Under the pieces are notes generated by a model. It was not told the DNA's origin, ran no database searches, and was given only the letters and a program-made list of their open reading frames with translations. This document shows positions 9,450 to 17,111 of a stretch of DNA of 64,000 nucleotides, piece by piece; within the stretch, counting starts at the first letter, position 1, and each line of letters starts with the position of its first letter. Origin of the DNA: Pacificoceanicola sp048553275 (lineage in GTDB: Bacteria; Pseudomonadota; Alphaproteobacteria; Rhodobacterales; Rhodobacteraceae). Position numbers and translations under genes: made by a program. The DNA is taken from assembly GCF_048553275.1 (NCBI RefSeq), contig NZ_JBLZMW010000002.1, positions 186,001-250,000 of the forward strand, given 5' to 3'.

Positions 9450-9845
9450 TCAGGCCGAAGCGGTTGCGTCGATCTCGAACAGAAGGCCCGGAATCGCGAG
9501 CCGGGTGACCCCCAGCAGCGTCATGGGCGGGGCGACCTGATGCGGGCCAAAGCGCTGTCCCATCAGGTCGAAATTCATCAACGCCGCGTCCACATCGGTG
9601 GCATAGACGCCCAGCCTGGTTACATTGCCCAAGGTCATCCCGGCCTCCTTCAGAACCGCCTCCAGGTTATCCAGAGCCAGGCTGATTTGGGCGCGCATAT
9701 CGCCGGGGTGCTGCGGAGTGCCGGTGTCATCCACGGCGGTCTGGCCCGCGCAGACGAGCTGCCGCGTGGCGCCGTCGAGGATTTCCGCCTGATTGTATCC
9801 CAGTTTCAAAGACCAGTCCCAGGGGTTCACTGCGGTGCGTTTCAT
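9450..9845 (-). CDS. RidA/YjgF/YER057c family protein
   Basis: 131 residues, normal for the family, which includes deaminases that clear reactive enamine/imine intermediates released by PLP enzymes. TRQLVCAGQTAVDD, an ALDNLEAVLKEAGMTLGNVTRLGVY core and a terminal PGLLFEIDATASA match the family; an Arg equivalent to the catalytic Arg105 of RidA is not obvious, so it may be a non-deaminase subgroup. The ATG at 9845 is chosen because AAGGAG stands just upstream; a longer in-frame start at 9902 lacks one. It is divergent from the WYL regulator, which is a candidate controller. Confidence 0.85.
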   Translation of the reverse strand: MKRTAVNPWDWSLKLGYNQAEILDGATRQLVCAGQTAVDDTGTPQHPGDMRAQISLALDNLEAVLKEAGMTLGNVTRLGVYATDVDAALMNFDLMGQRFGPHQVAPPMTLLGVTRLAIPGLLFEIDATASA

Positions 9846-9933
9846 TGTTCGAGTCTCCTTGGTTCGTGTTGCCGGACCCGGTGTAGGAGAAAATGGTGCC
9901 AAATTTTGTCACTATTTATGATAGGCTCGTCTG

Positions 9934-10653
9934 ATGAAGAGTCGTCTCAGACAGGATGCCATCGTGCGCAGCCTGCGCCGAACCGGAACCGCCACGATTG
10001 ATGACCTTGCCGAGGCGGTGGGGGTGTCCCGTCGCACCGTCCTGCGCGATATCGGCGCGTTGCGTGACGCGGGATTCGTCATCCATTCCGATGTGGGCCG
10101 GGGCGGCGGCGTGCAGCTTGATCCGCAGTCGATGCAAACCACCGCGCGGCTTTCGGTGCCGGAGGTCTTTGCGCTGCTGATCAGTGTTGCGGCGATGCGG
10201 GCGGCGGGCAATCTGCCCTTCGCGGATCTGGCGGATGCCGGGCTTGCCAAGATCGAGAAGGCTCTGCCGGGTGACAAGGTTCGCGATTTGCGGGCCTTTC
10301 TCGATTGTTTGCATATCGGGCAGCTTTCGCCGCTTCAGGATTTGTCGGATCTTGGCCGGATGGACGCGGATCTGTTGCCCGCTTTCGAAACGGCGTTCCT
10401 CAACCGGCAGATGATCGGGTTCGTCTATCGTGATGCAAAGGGGCGCCGGACGAGGCGCAGCTTGGAGCCGCAGGCGATGCTGATCCTGCCGCCGCTTTGG
10501 TATCTGGTGGCCTGGGACCCGGCGCGGGGGGATTTCCGGCATTTCCGGATGGACCGGATTGACACGCCTGCGGCGATTGACGGGACAGTGTTTCGCCGCC
10601 GCCACGTGCCATTTGCTGACGATGTTTGCCCGTATCGTGACCTCGTGCGCTGA
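9934..10653 (+). CDS. HTH/WYL-domain transcriptional regulator (YafY type)
   Basis: 239 residues. The N-terminal winged helix (about 5-60) includes TIDDLAEAVGVSRRTVLRDI. The C-terminal part (about 150-235) is a WYL-type sensor: RRSLEPQAMLILPPLWYLVA and a final FRMDRID. WYL proteins bind nucleotides or other ligands and often control the adjacent divergent gene; here that is the RidA-family gene. The shared 88-bp spacer contains an imperfect inverted repeat centred on TGGTGCCA (about 9890-9903) that could be an operator. Confidence 0.87.
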   Translation: MKSRLRQDAIVRSLRRTGTATIDDLAEAVGVSRRTVLRDIGALRDAGFVIHSDVGRGGGVQLDPQSMQTTARLSVPEVFALLISVAAMRAAGNLPFADLADAGLAKIEKALPGDKVRDLRAFLDCLHIGQLSPLQDLSDLGRMDADLLPAFETAFLNRQMIGFVYRDAKGRRTRRSLEPQAMLILPPLWYLVAWDPARGDFRHFRMDRIDTPAAIDGTVFRRRHVPFADDVCPYRDLVR

Positions 10654-10817
10654 GATGTGTCGGGCCGTTCGCGGCGTCGGCCTGGTGGGGGTGCGCGAGC
10701 GCTTTCGGCGGTGGTCTGCCGAGCGCTGCGCCGGAACCTGCCGATGGGCCGGGCGCGGCTGATCCAGGACTTGCCCGCGCGCAAAAATACCGCATAGGTT
10801 GTTGGCATCCCAGAACG

Positions 10818-10841
10818 AAAAAGCCGCCACCACAAGGCGGC
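10818..10841 (-). terminator. Orphan minus-strand terminator in a 335-base spacer
   Basis: Read on the minus strand, a 6-bp GCCGCC/GGCGGC stem (10836-10841 with 10823-10828) is followed by TTTTT (10822-10818). No minus-strand gene ends here: the next genes to the right are the plus-strand GDPD gene and then a convergent P450. It overlaps the 16-bp inverted repeat at 10827-10948. Apart from these structures the spacer 10654-10988 shows no gene. Confidence 0.6.
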
Positions 10842-10948
10842 GTGGAGAGACGGAGACCGCCGGGCGTTTGGCGCGCGGGGGCCTGTGAGGCAGTGTCAGC
10901 GCAGGGATGCGTGCCGGGGTCTTCGTCCCGCGCGCCGCTTTGTGGTGG
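10827..10948. repeat. Near-perfect 16-bp inverted repeat spanning 122 bases
   Basis: CCACCACAAGGCGGCG at 10827-10842 and CGCCGCTTTGTGGTGG at 10933-10948 are inverted copies differing at one position. Pairing of the two arms would exclude the small terminator stem at 10823-10841. This could be an attenuator-like switch in a minus-strand transcript, a small-RNA gene, or the ends of a small non-autonomous element. Confidence 0.6.
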
Positions 10949-10988
10949 TCTGCCCGGCGGAAGAGACGAGCGGCAAAAGGGACCACCG

Positions 10989-11996
10989 ATGGCAGACGGA
11001 TGGCGGATGACACTCCTGAAACGGGCGTTGCAGCTGGGTTTGATCCTGGCGGGGGTGGGATGGCTCAACAACACGTCGTTGCTGTTTGATCCGGACACCG
11101 GGCCGGGCGTGCGGCTGCTGGCCGATCGCGGGGTGCAACAGAGTGTTGCGCGGGACGGGCCGGAGGCGGATGGCTGCATGGCGGCGCGGATCGGGCCGGT
11201 GACGCATGGGTTCATCGAGAACACGATTCCGTCGATGCGGGCAGCGTTTGAGGCCGGGGCGTCGGTGGTGGCGCTTGACGTGCACCTGACGCCGGATGGC
11301 CGGTTCGTGGTGTTCCGCGACCGGCGGTTGGAGTGCCGGACGGATGGCACGGGGGTGACGCGGGCGCAACCGCTGGCCTATCTGAAGGGGCTGGATGTCG
11401 GCTTTGGCTATACGGCGGACGGGGGGCATTTTCCGCTGCGCGGGACGGGTGTCGGGTTGATGCCGACGCTGCGTGAGGTTTTTGACGCCGAGCTAGGCGG
11501 GCGGTATCTGATCCACTTTCAGAGCACGCGGATCGAAGAGGGCGAGGCGCTGGCGCGGATGATCGAGCGGCCGGAGTGGCGGCGGCAGGTCTGGGGTGTT
11601 TACGGCGATGCGATCCCGACGCGGGCGGCGGAGGCCTCGGTACGGGGGCTGCGCGGGTTCGACACGGCGCGGATGGCGGATTGTCTCAAGCTCTATGCGC
11701 TGCTGGGCTGGACCGGGCATGTGCCGGAGGCCTGCCGTGATGGGATCGTGGCGGTGCCGATGGATGTGGCGCCCTATCTCTGGGGCTGGCCGCATCGGTT
11801 TACCTGGCGCATGGGCAAGGCCGGAAGTGCGGTTGTGCTGCTTGGTCCGCAGGACGGGAACGGCTTTGCCTCCGGTGTGGAGACGGGCGATTTCTGGGCC
11901 TCCGTGCCGGACGGGTTCGACGGTTATGTCTGGACCGATCGGGTGGAGGCGGTGGGCGCGGGGCTGCCGCGGGCCGAGTTGATCGGTCAGCGCTGA
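10989..11996 (+). CDS. Glycerophosphodiester phosphodiesterase-like protein, divergent active site
   Basis: 335 residues with an N-terminal hydrophobic segment (about 8-26), so membrane-anchored or exported. The TIM-barrel signature is recognisable: IENTIPSMRAAFEAGA, then LDVHLTPDGRFVVFRD and LECRTDGTGVTR. Family enzymes carry an acidic residue before the DV strand and His-Asp after VV; here the corresponding positions read VVALDV and FRD, so metal or acid-base residues seem changed. The start at 10989 is preceded by AAAAGGGA; an internal ATG at 11007 is an alternative. The fold is likely, the activity doubtful. Confidence 0.72.
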   Translation: MADGWRMTLLKRALQLGLILAGVGWLNNTSLLFDPDTGPGVRLLADRGVQQSVARDGPEADGCMAARIGPVTHGFIENTIPSMRAAFEAGASVVALDVHLTPDGRFVVFRDRRLECRTDGTGVTRAQPLAYLKGLDVGFGYTADGGHFPLRGTGVGLMPTLREVFDAELGGRYLIHFQSTRIEEGEALARMIERPEWRRQVWGVYGDAIPTRAAEASVRGLRGFDTARMADCLKLYALLGWTGHVPEACRDGIVAVPMDVAPYLWGWPHRFTWRMGKAGSAVVLLGPQDGNGFASGVETGDFWASVPDGFDGYVWTDRVEAVGAGLPRAELIGQR

Positions 11997-12014
11997 GGCG
12001 GTGCGCCCCGCCGT

Positions 12015-13361
12015 CTAGCGCCTCTCGATCCGGAGCCAGATGCCATCGCGGGAGCGCACGGTGAGGTGGGCTTCGGGTACGGGCTCGCGTCCGTCGATGG
12101 CGGTGACGCGCAAATCGCGCAGAAGCAGCGCGAGCAGCAGCACCCCTTCGACCATGGCAAAACCCGCGCCGGTGCAGACCCGCGCCCCGGCGGAGAAGGG
12201 AATATAGGCCTCGCGCCCGCAGGTCTTGCCGTTTTCGGAGTGCCAGCGGGCCGGATCGAAGCCGTCGGGATTGTCCCAGAGCCGTTCGTGCCGGTGCAGG
12301 TGCCAGGGCGAGAGTACGACCTGCGCTCCCTTGGGCAGGGTGCGGTTGCGGAAGTGTTCGGGGCAGGTGGTCTCGCGCACCATCATCGGCACCGGCGGGT
12401 ACAGGCGCAGCGCCTCGCGGAAGACGTCGCGGCTGATCTTCAGCTTCGAGACATCGGAGAAATCGCCGGTCAGTGTCTGCGCCTCCTGCGCGATGCGGTC
12501 CTGCCAATCGGGGTGCGTGGCGAGCAGGTAGAGCGCCCAGGAGAGGGCAGAGGCAGAGGTCTCATGCCCGGCAAGGAAGAAGATCGCGACCTGATCGACC
12601 ATTTCCTCGGCGGTAAAGGTCTCGCCGGTCTGGGGATCGCGGGTTGTCATGATCTTGGTGGCCAGATCGTCCGGTGCGGTGCCTTCGGCGATCCGGGTCT
12701 GGCGGTCCTCGGTGAGCCGCGTGATGAGCGCGCGGATGCGCCGCGCTGTGGCGCGGGTGCCCTTGCGGAAAAAGCGCGGGAACAGGCGCGGCAGCGGGAC
12801 AAAGGCGGCGAGGTTCAGGATCGGCTGGCTGCGCTGGTAGGCGCGGAATTCGTGGAAGACTTGCTGCGCGGTGGCGTCCTCGATGGGGATCGAGAACAGC
12901 GTGCGGAAGATCACGTCGGCGGCGGCGTGGGAGGTGATTTCCTCGATCTCGACGGTCTCGCCGGCGCGGGCCATGAGGCGGGCGCGGGCGGCCTCGGCGG
13001 CGGCCCACATGGCCGGGTAGGTTTCGCGCAGGCGGCCGCCTTCGAAGGCGGGGTCGATGATGCGGCGCTGGCGTTGCCAGTCTGCCCCGTTGGTCAGGAA
13101 GACGGACTTGCCCAGCAGCGGCCGCAGCCCTTCGGAGATGCGGTTCGATTTGGGAAAATCCAGCGGGCGCTCCTTGAGCACGGTTTTGACGAGGTCGGGC
13201 TGATTGATCAGGAAGCTGCGGAAGAACGGCGTTTTGAACTCCGCCATCCAGGCGCGGTAGAGGCGCGCGGGCTGGGCGCTGAGGATATCGCGGCGGAACA
13301 GTTTGACATAGCGCCAGAGCGAGACGCGGTCCGGGCGGGGGAGCGGCTTTGGCGGGATCAT
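12015..13361 (-). CDS. Cytochrome P450
   Basis: 448 residues, a complete P450 without a membrane anchor. The I-helix oxygen-binding AGHETSAS is at about 264-271, the K-helix ExxR (EALR) at 316-319, and the haem loop FSAGARVCTG at 389-398 with the thiolate Cys near 396. The substrate is unknown; bacterial enzymes of this look oxidise fatty acids or terpenoids. The ATG (13361-13359) overlaps the stop of the upstream hydrolase (ATGA), so the two are translationally coupled. No ferredoxin or reductase lies in the window. It converges on the GDPD-like gene. Confidence 0.92.
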   Translation of the reverse strand: MIPPKPLPRPDRVSLWRYVKLFRRDILSAQPARLYRAWMAEFKTPFFRSFLINQPDLVKTVLKERPLDFPKSNRISEGLRPLLGKSVFLTNGADWQRQRRIIDPAFEGGRLRETYPAMWAAAEAARARLMARAGETVEIEEITSHAAADVIFRTLFSIPIEDATAQQVFHEFRAYQRSQPILNLAAFVPLPRLFPRFFRKGTRATARRIRALITRLTEDRQTRIAEGTAPDDLATKIMTTRDPQTGETFTAEEMVDQVAIFFLAGHETSASALSWALYLLATHPDWQDRIAQEAQTLTGDFSDVSKLKISRDVFREALRLYPPVPMMVRETTCPEHFRNRTLPKGAQVVLSPWHLHRHERLWDNPDGFDPARWHSENGKTCGREAYIPFSAGARVCTGAGFAMVEGVLLLALLLRDLRVTAIDGREPVPEAHLTVRSRDGIWLRIERR

Positions 13362-14605
13362 GGCGTTTGCGACGTGAATTTGGAGACGGGGTGCTCGATG
13401 CGGCTCGCGGAGGGGGGGCGGTTTGCATAGCGCGTGGCCAGCGGGACCGGCCCGGCGGTGATCTGGAAATAGTCGTAATCGAGCGGCGCGTCGAAGGCGC
13501 AGAGGTATTGGAAATGCAGGCGGAAAAACCGCCAGCGGAGCTCTTTCCAGCGCGCCGGGCTGAGCGATTTGGTGAACTGCGCGGAGAAGACCAGCGGCCA
13601 GCGTTTGTCCGGCGGCGCGACGCCGGAGACGCCGACCGGATCGCACAGCGCAAAGGCGCAGCCGTCGCCGGGGGCGGTGACGTCGACCCATGTCAGCGCC
13701 TCGCGGGCGCTGAGATAGGCAAGGTCGGCGCGCAGGCGAAACGCATTGCGCAGGAAGGAGACCATGGGGACGACCTGTCCCAGGCTGAGAAAGGCGAGTT
13801 CTGGGCCGCCCTGCGGGACGCGGCCCTGCCGGATCAGGTCGGCGAGGATGGACACGGCGAGATGCGCGCCGGAGCTGTGGCCGACGATGAGCACCTCGTC
13901 GGTGTCGGTTTGCAGGGCTTCGGCGATGGTATCGGTGAATTGCGCGATTCGGGTTTCGAGTTCGGGCGGGTTGGCGCCCTTGTGCTGCGCCGAATAGGCG
14001 TAGTCGTGCATGAGGTAATAGGCGAAGACCTTGCCGTCCTGCTTTTTGAACCAGCGCAGCAGCAGGATGGCGAGGGCGACCCCGATAAGCGCGCCGAGCG
14101 CCGGCGTGACGCCGCCGAGGGGCGGCAGAAGGTTGGCGAGGGCAAGAACGCTCCAGGCGAGCAGCAGCGCCAGCAGCAGTTGCAGCAGCAGCATTCCGAT
14201 GGGGTAGAGCGCCGCGATCACCGGCCCCTTGCGCAGCTTCATCAGGCGAAACAGCGCGCCGGAGCCGATGTATTCGCTCGCGGTGCGGATCAACTGGGCA
14301 TAGGTGGCGGGAATGGAGGTGTCCATGCTGTCGCGCACGATGTCGGACCAGACGAGGACCTCGATGTCGGCCTGTGTCGACTGTCCGTTGATGGTGCTCT
14401 CGACGTGCCAGCCGTAGTTTCGCCCCCTGGGCGCGGGGCTGAGCGAGAGCGTATAGCCGGAGATCCGCGCCTGTTCGGCGCCTTCCTTGCGGTAGAGTTC
14501 GCGGTAGCGGCGGGGGTGAATCGGATCGTAGCCGGGGATGTAGAACACCCGGCGGTGGCGGACCTGCTGCTCCGCCTGATCGGTCTGTGCCTGCTCTGCG
14601 CTCAT
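13358..14605 (-). CDS. Membrane-embedded alpha/beta hydrolase
   Basis: 415 residues. RRVFYIPGYDP (about 18-28) looks like the first strand and oxyanion region, and GHSSGAH (about 242-248) is a nucleophile elbow with Ser near 244. Two adjoining hydrophobic stretches (about 127-160 and 162-185) split the two, so the catalytic domain is probably anchored by a helical hairpin inserted in the fold. It is coupled to the P450 by a 4-base overlap, suggesting joint action on a lipophilic ester or a hydroxylated lipid; that is inference. Confidence 0.75.
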   Translation of the reverse strand: MSAEQAQTDQAEQQVRHRRVFYIPGYDPIHPRRYRELYRKEGAEQARISGYTLSLSPAPRGRNYGWHVESTINGQSTQADIEVLVWSDIVRDSMDTSIPATYAQLIRTASEYIGSGALFRLMKLRKGPVIAALYPIGMLLLQLLLALLLAWSVLALANLLPPLGGVTPALGALIGVALAILLLRWFKKQDGKVFAYYLMHDYAYSAQHKGANPPELETRIAQFTDTIAEALQTDTDEVLIVGHSSGAHLAVSILADLIRQGRVPQGGPELAFLSLGQVVPMVSFLRNAFRLRADLAYLSAREALTWVDVTAPGDGCAFALCDPVGVSGVAPPDKRWPLVFSAQFTKSLSPARWKELRWRFFRLHFQYLCAFDAPLDYDYFQITAGPVPLATRYANRPPSASRIEHPVSKFTSQTP

Positions 14606-14703
14606 GCCTCGCGCCCTATCGGTTTGGATCAGGCTAGTCGGGTTTTCCGGCGAGAGTAAGGCTTAGGTTTGGCGGATCAGGTCCGGTTTTCGCGGGACGG
14701 TCC

Positions 14704-14730
14704 GTAGGGCGGGGCTGTGCCCCGCACCCC
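14704..14730 (-). repeat. 27-bp palindromic repeat, intergenic copy
   Basis: Contains GCGGGGCTGTGCCCCGC (14710-14725 region) and flanking bases. Its reverse complement recurs with 26 of 27 bases identical at 39313-39339, inside mccB. A shorter relative, GGGGCAGAGCCCC, is at 18213-18225. It lies between ccdA and the hydrolase gene and could fold as a short hairpin. Confidence 0.75.
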
Positions 14731-14744
14731 CTGGCAAGACGCCC

Positions 14745-15494
14745 TTACCCAAGCGATCCCAGCGCCGGGAACGTTTCCAGCAGCCAGAAGGACAGCGCCG
14801 AGAAGCCGCCGGTCAGCATGAGCAGGCCAATGGTCCAGAGCAGCAGGCCCATGGCGCGCTCGATCTGCTCCATATGGCGTTTCATCCATGTCAGCGCTCC
14901 GGTCAGGCGCGGCAGGAAGGCGGCGACAAGCAGGAAGGGGATGCCAAGCCCGGCGGCATAGACCCCGAGCAGAAGGGTGCCGCGAGACAAGGAGGCCTCG
15001 GAGGCGGCCAGCGACAGGATCGCACCCAGTTGCGGGCCGATGCAGGGCGTCCAGCCAAAGGCAAAGGCCAGCCCGAGAATATAGGCGCCAAAGGCGTTGC
15101 CGCCCCGGTCGCCCGCGTCCAGACGCGCCTCCCGGTCGAGAAAGCCGATGCGGTAGACCCCGACGAAATGCGCGCCGAAGATCATCACGATGACCCCGGC
15201 CACGGTGTTGAACCAGCCCTGGTATTGCAGCAGCGCGGTGCCCGCGGCGGAGGCGGCAAAGCCGAGCAACAAAAAGACCGTGGACAGGCCCAGCACGAAG
15301 AACAGCGCCGCGAGAAGCGCTTTGTTGCGGGCATTGCTGCTGTTCATCTCGGCCAGTGAGACACCGCTCATATAGGCCAGGTAGGGCGGCACAACGGGCA
15401 GCACGCAGGGCGAGAGAAAGGAAATCAGCCCGGCCAGCAGCGCCACGAAGGCGGCCGGCAGGAAAGACGCGTCGATGATCTCGATTCCGAACAT
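14745..15494 (-). CDS. ccdA: CcdA-type thiol:disulfide transmembrane transporter
   Basis: 249 residues with six predicted membrane helices. Moves reducing equivalents from cytoplasmic thioredoxin to periplasmic thiol proteins, typically for cytochrome c maturation. The two redox cysteines are in LSPCVLP (about residue 30, helix 1) and WTPCIGP (about 150, helix 4), the expected positions. It is divergent from tusA across a 115-base spacer. Confidence 0.93.
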   Translation of the reverse strand: MFGIEIIDASFLPAAFVALLAGLISFLSPCVLPVVPPYLAYMSGVSLAEMNSSNARNKALLAALFFVLGLSTVFLLLGFAASAAGTALLQYQGWFNTVAGVIVMIFGAHFVGVYRIGFLDREARLDAGDRGGNAFGAYILGLAFAFGWTPCIGPQLGAILSLAASEASLSRGTLLLGVYAAGLGIPFLLVAAFLPRLTGALTWMKRHMEQIERAMGLLLWTIGLLMLTGGFSALSFWLLETFPALGSLG

Positions 15495-15609
15495 GGCTTT
15501 GGCATAGGCGATTGCGCGCGCCGCGTCACGGCATCAATCGGTCACATCCTCGGGGGTGGCTGTAACAAGGGTCTTTCCCTTGGCGGCGGCGGGCGCTATC
15601 TGCGCGGCT

Positions 15610-15831
15610 ATGGACCACGAACTCGATGCCATTGGCCTTCTGTGCCCGCTGCCCGTTCTGAAAGCCCGCAAGCGCCTGCAGGGGCTTGCTGCGGGTGATG
15701 TTCTGGTAGTGATGACGGACGATCCGGCGGCGGTGATCGACATGCCGCATTTCTGCGCCGAGGCGGGGCATGACTTGCTTGGCCAGTCCGAAGCGGGCGA
15801 CGTGATCACCTGGCGCATCCGCAAAGCCTAG
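15610..15831 (+). CDS. tusA: TusA-family sulfur carrier protein
   Basis: 73 residues. LDAIGLLCPLPVLKARKRL carries the CPxP active Cys near residue 12 that holds persulfide sulfur for tRNA thiolation or other sulfur-transfer routes. The start at 15610 is chosen because the beta-strand and CPxP motif follow at family distance; an in-frame ATG at 15556 would add 18 residues without similarity. No strong ribosome site is visible. Placement next to ccdA suggests thiol chemistry in common. The TAG stop is the first three bases of the MITE-like element. Confidence 0.88.
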   Translation: MDHELDAIGLLCPLPVLKARKRLQGLAAGDVLVVMTDDPAAVIDMPHFCAEAGHDLLGQSEAGDVITWRIRKA

Positions 15832-15976
15832 CAGGCTGCTAAAAAACTTCAGGAACCGCGATTTCGACGTCAAAGTGCGTCACTTTTCGGGCTCTTTCGT
15901 TGAGCTGATGAAAATGCGGCGCATCGGACCCTGACGCGCGAGGCGCGTCCATCTGACCCTTTTCAACGGCCTTCTA
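15829..15976. mobile_element. MITE-like or IS-remnant element, 148 bp
   Basis: Imperfect terminal inverted repeats: TAGCAGGCTGCTAAAAA at the left end (from 15829) and the complement of TTTTCAACGGCCTTCTA (15960-15976) at the right end, with about three quarters of positions matching. There is no coding capacity between them. The ends resemble those of known insertion sequences that terminate in a CAGCAGCCTGCTA-like motif. No clear target duplication is seen. Confidence 0.45.
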
Positions 15977-16001
15977 CCGCATTGAGTCGGTGCGGCAAGA
16001 G

Positions 16002-16022
16002 GCCCCGGATCAGGTCCGGGGC
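16002..16022. repeat. CCGGATCAGGTCCGG palindromic repeat
   Basis: An 8-bp stem GCCCCGGA/TCCGGGGC with loop TCAGG, 3' of hemC. The same loop and core recur at 63810-63830 in front of nuoK, with compensatory stem changes (GTCCCGGA/TCCGGGAC), so the structure rather than the exact sequence is conserved. Confidence 0.65.
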
Positions 16023-16071
16023 TGCCGGGCGCTGATCTGCCGGGATTCGCGACAGAGCCCGATGGCGCCGC

Positions 16072-17028
16072 TCATTTCCAGTCGAAAAAGCCCGGGCCGG
16101 CTTCGGTCAGCAGGCGGTTGGCCAGTTCATGGCCGATTTGCGGGCCGTCCTTGGCCGCGCCGGTGATTTCGCCGGCATAGGACGCGCTGCCGTCGGGGCT
16201 GAGGATCTCGCCGCGCAGCCGCAGCATTGTCCCGTCCAGGTCTGCCAGCGCCGCGATGGGAGTCTCGCATGAGCCGTCCAGCGCCGCCAGGAAGGAGCGT
16301 TCCGCCGCCAGCCGCGTGCCTGTATCGGTGTCATGGATCGCGGCGAGCATGGCGGCGGCGCGGGCATCGTCCGCCCGGCGCTCTATGCCGATGGCGCCCT
16401 GCGCCACGGCGGGCAGCATGTCTTCGGGAGCAATGGCTGTCTTCGGCACGTCGACCATGTTCATCCGGTTCAGCCCGGCCATGGCAAGAAAGGTTGCCTC
16501 TGCCACCCCATCGGCCAGTTTTTTCAGCCGGGTCTGGACGTTGCCCCGGAACTCCACCACCTGCAGATCGGGCCGCCGCGTCAACAGCTGGGCCTTGCGT
16601 CGCAGCGATGAGGTGCCGACCACCGCACCCTGCCGCAGATCGTGCAGCCCGCCGCCCGAGAGGGTGATGAAGGCATCGCGCGTGTCCTCGCGCGGCAGGT
16701 AGCAATCGAGCACAAGCCCGGCGGGCTGCTCGGTCGGCATGTCCTTCATGGAGTGCACCGCGATGTCGATGCCGCCCGAAAGCATGGCCTCTTCGATCTC
16801 CTTGGTGAACAGCCCCTTGTTGCCGATCTCCTTCAGGGGGCGGTCAGCGGCGATCAGCGTGCGATCATCGCCCGTGGTCTTGATCACCACGATCTCGAAG
16901 GCCTCTTCGGGCAGATCGAAGGCGGCACTGAGCCGCGCGCGCGTTTCATGCGCCTGCGCCAGGGCAAGCGGAGAGCCACGGGTGCCGATCTTGAGCGGCG
17001 CGGAAGCGGAGGGGAGATCCTGTGTCAT
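16072..17028 (-). CDS. hemC: Porphobilinogen deaminase (hydroxymethylbilane synthase)
   Basis: 318 residues, full length. Polymerises four porphobilinogens into hydroxymethylbilane for haem, siroheme and possibly bacteriochlorophyll. IGTRGSPLALAQA at the N-terminus, IAVHSMKDMPTE and SSLRRKAQLL line the active site, and GSCETPIAA near 250 carries the Cys that binds the dipyrromethane cofactor. It is divergent from hemE over an 83-base spacer, a pairing common in Rhodobacterales. Confidence 0.97.
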   Translation of the reverse strand: MTQDLPSASAPLKIGTRGSPLALAQAHETRARLSAAFDLPEEAFEIVVIKTTGDDRTLIAADRPLKEIGNKGLFTKEIEEAMLSGGIDIAVHSMKDMPTEQPAGLVLDCYLPREDTRDAFITLSGGGLHDLRQGAVVGTSSLRRKAQLLTRRPDLQVVEFRGNVQTRLKKLADGVAEATFLAMAGLNRMNMVDVPKTAIAPEDMLPAVAQGAIGIERRADDARAAAMLAAIHDTDTGTRLAAERSFLAALDGSCETPIAALADLDGTMLRLRGEILSPDGSASYAGEITGAAKDGPQIGHELANRLLTEAGPGFFDWK

Positions 17029-17111
17029 TCTCTTTTCTTATGCGGCGCTTTAGGCGGTGGCAATGGCGCGTGTTTTGACATATTGCCGCCAGAGTGAGTG
17101 TGGAGGCCCCG

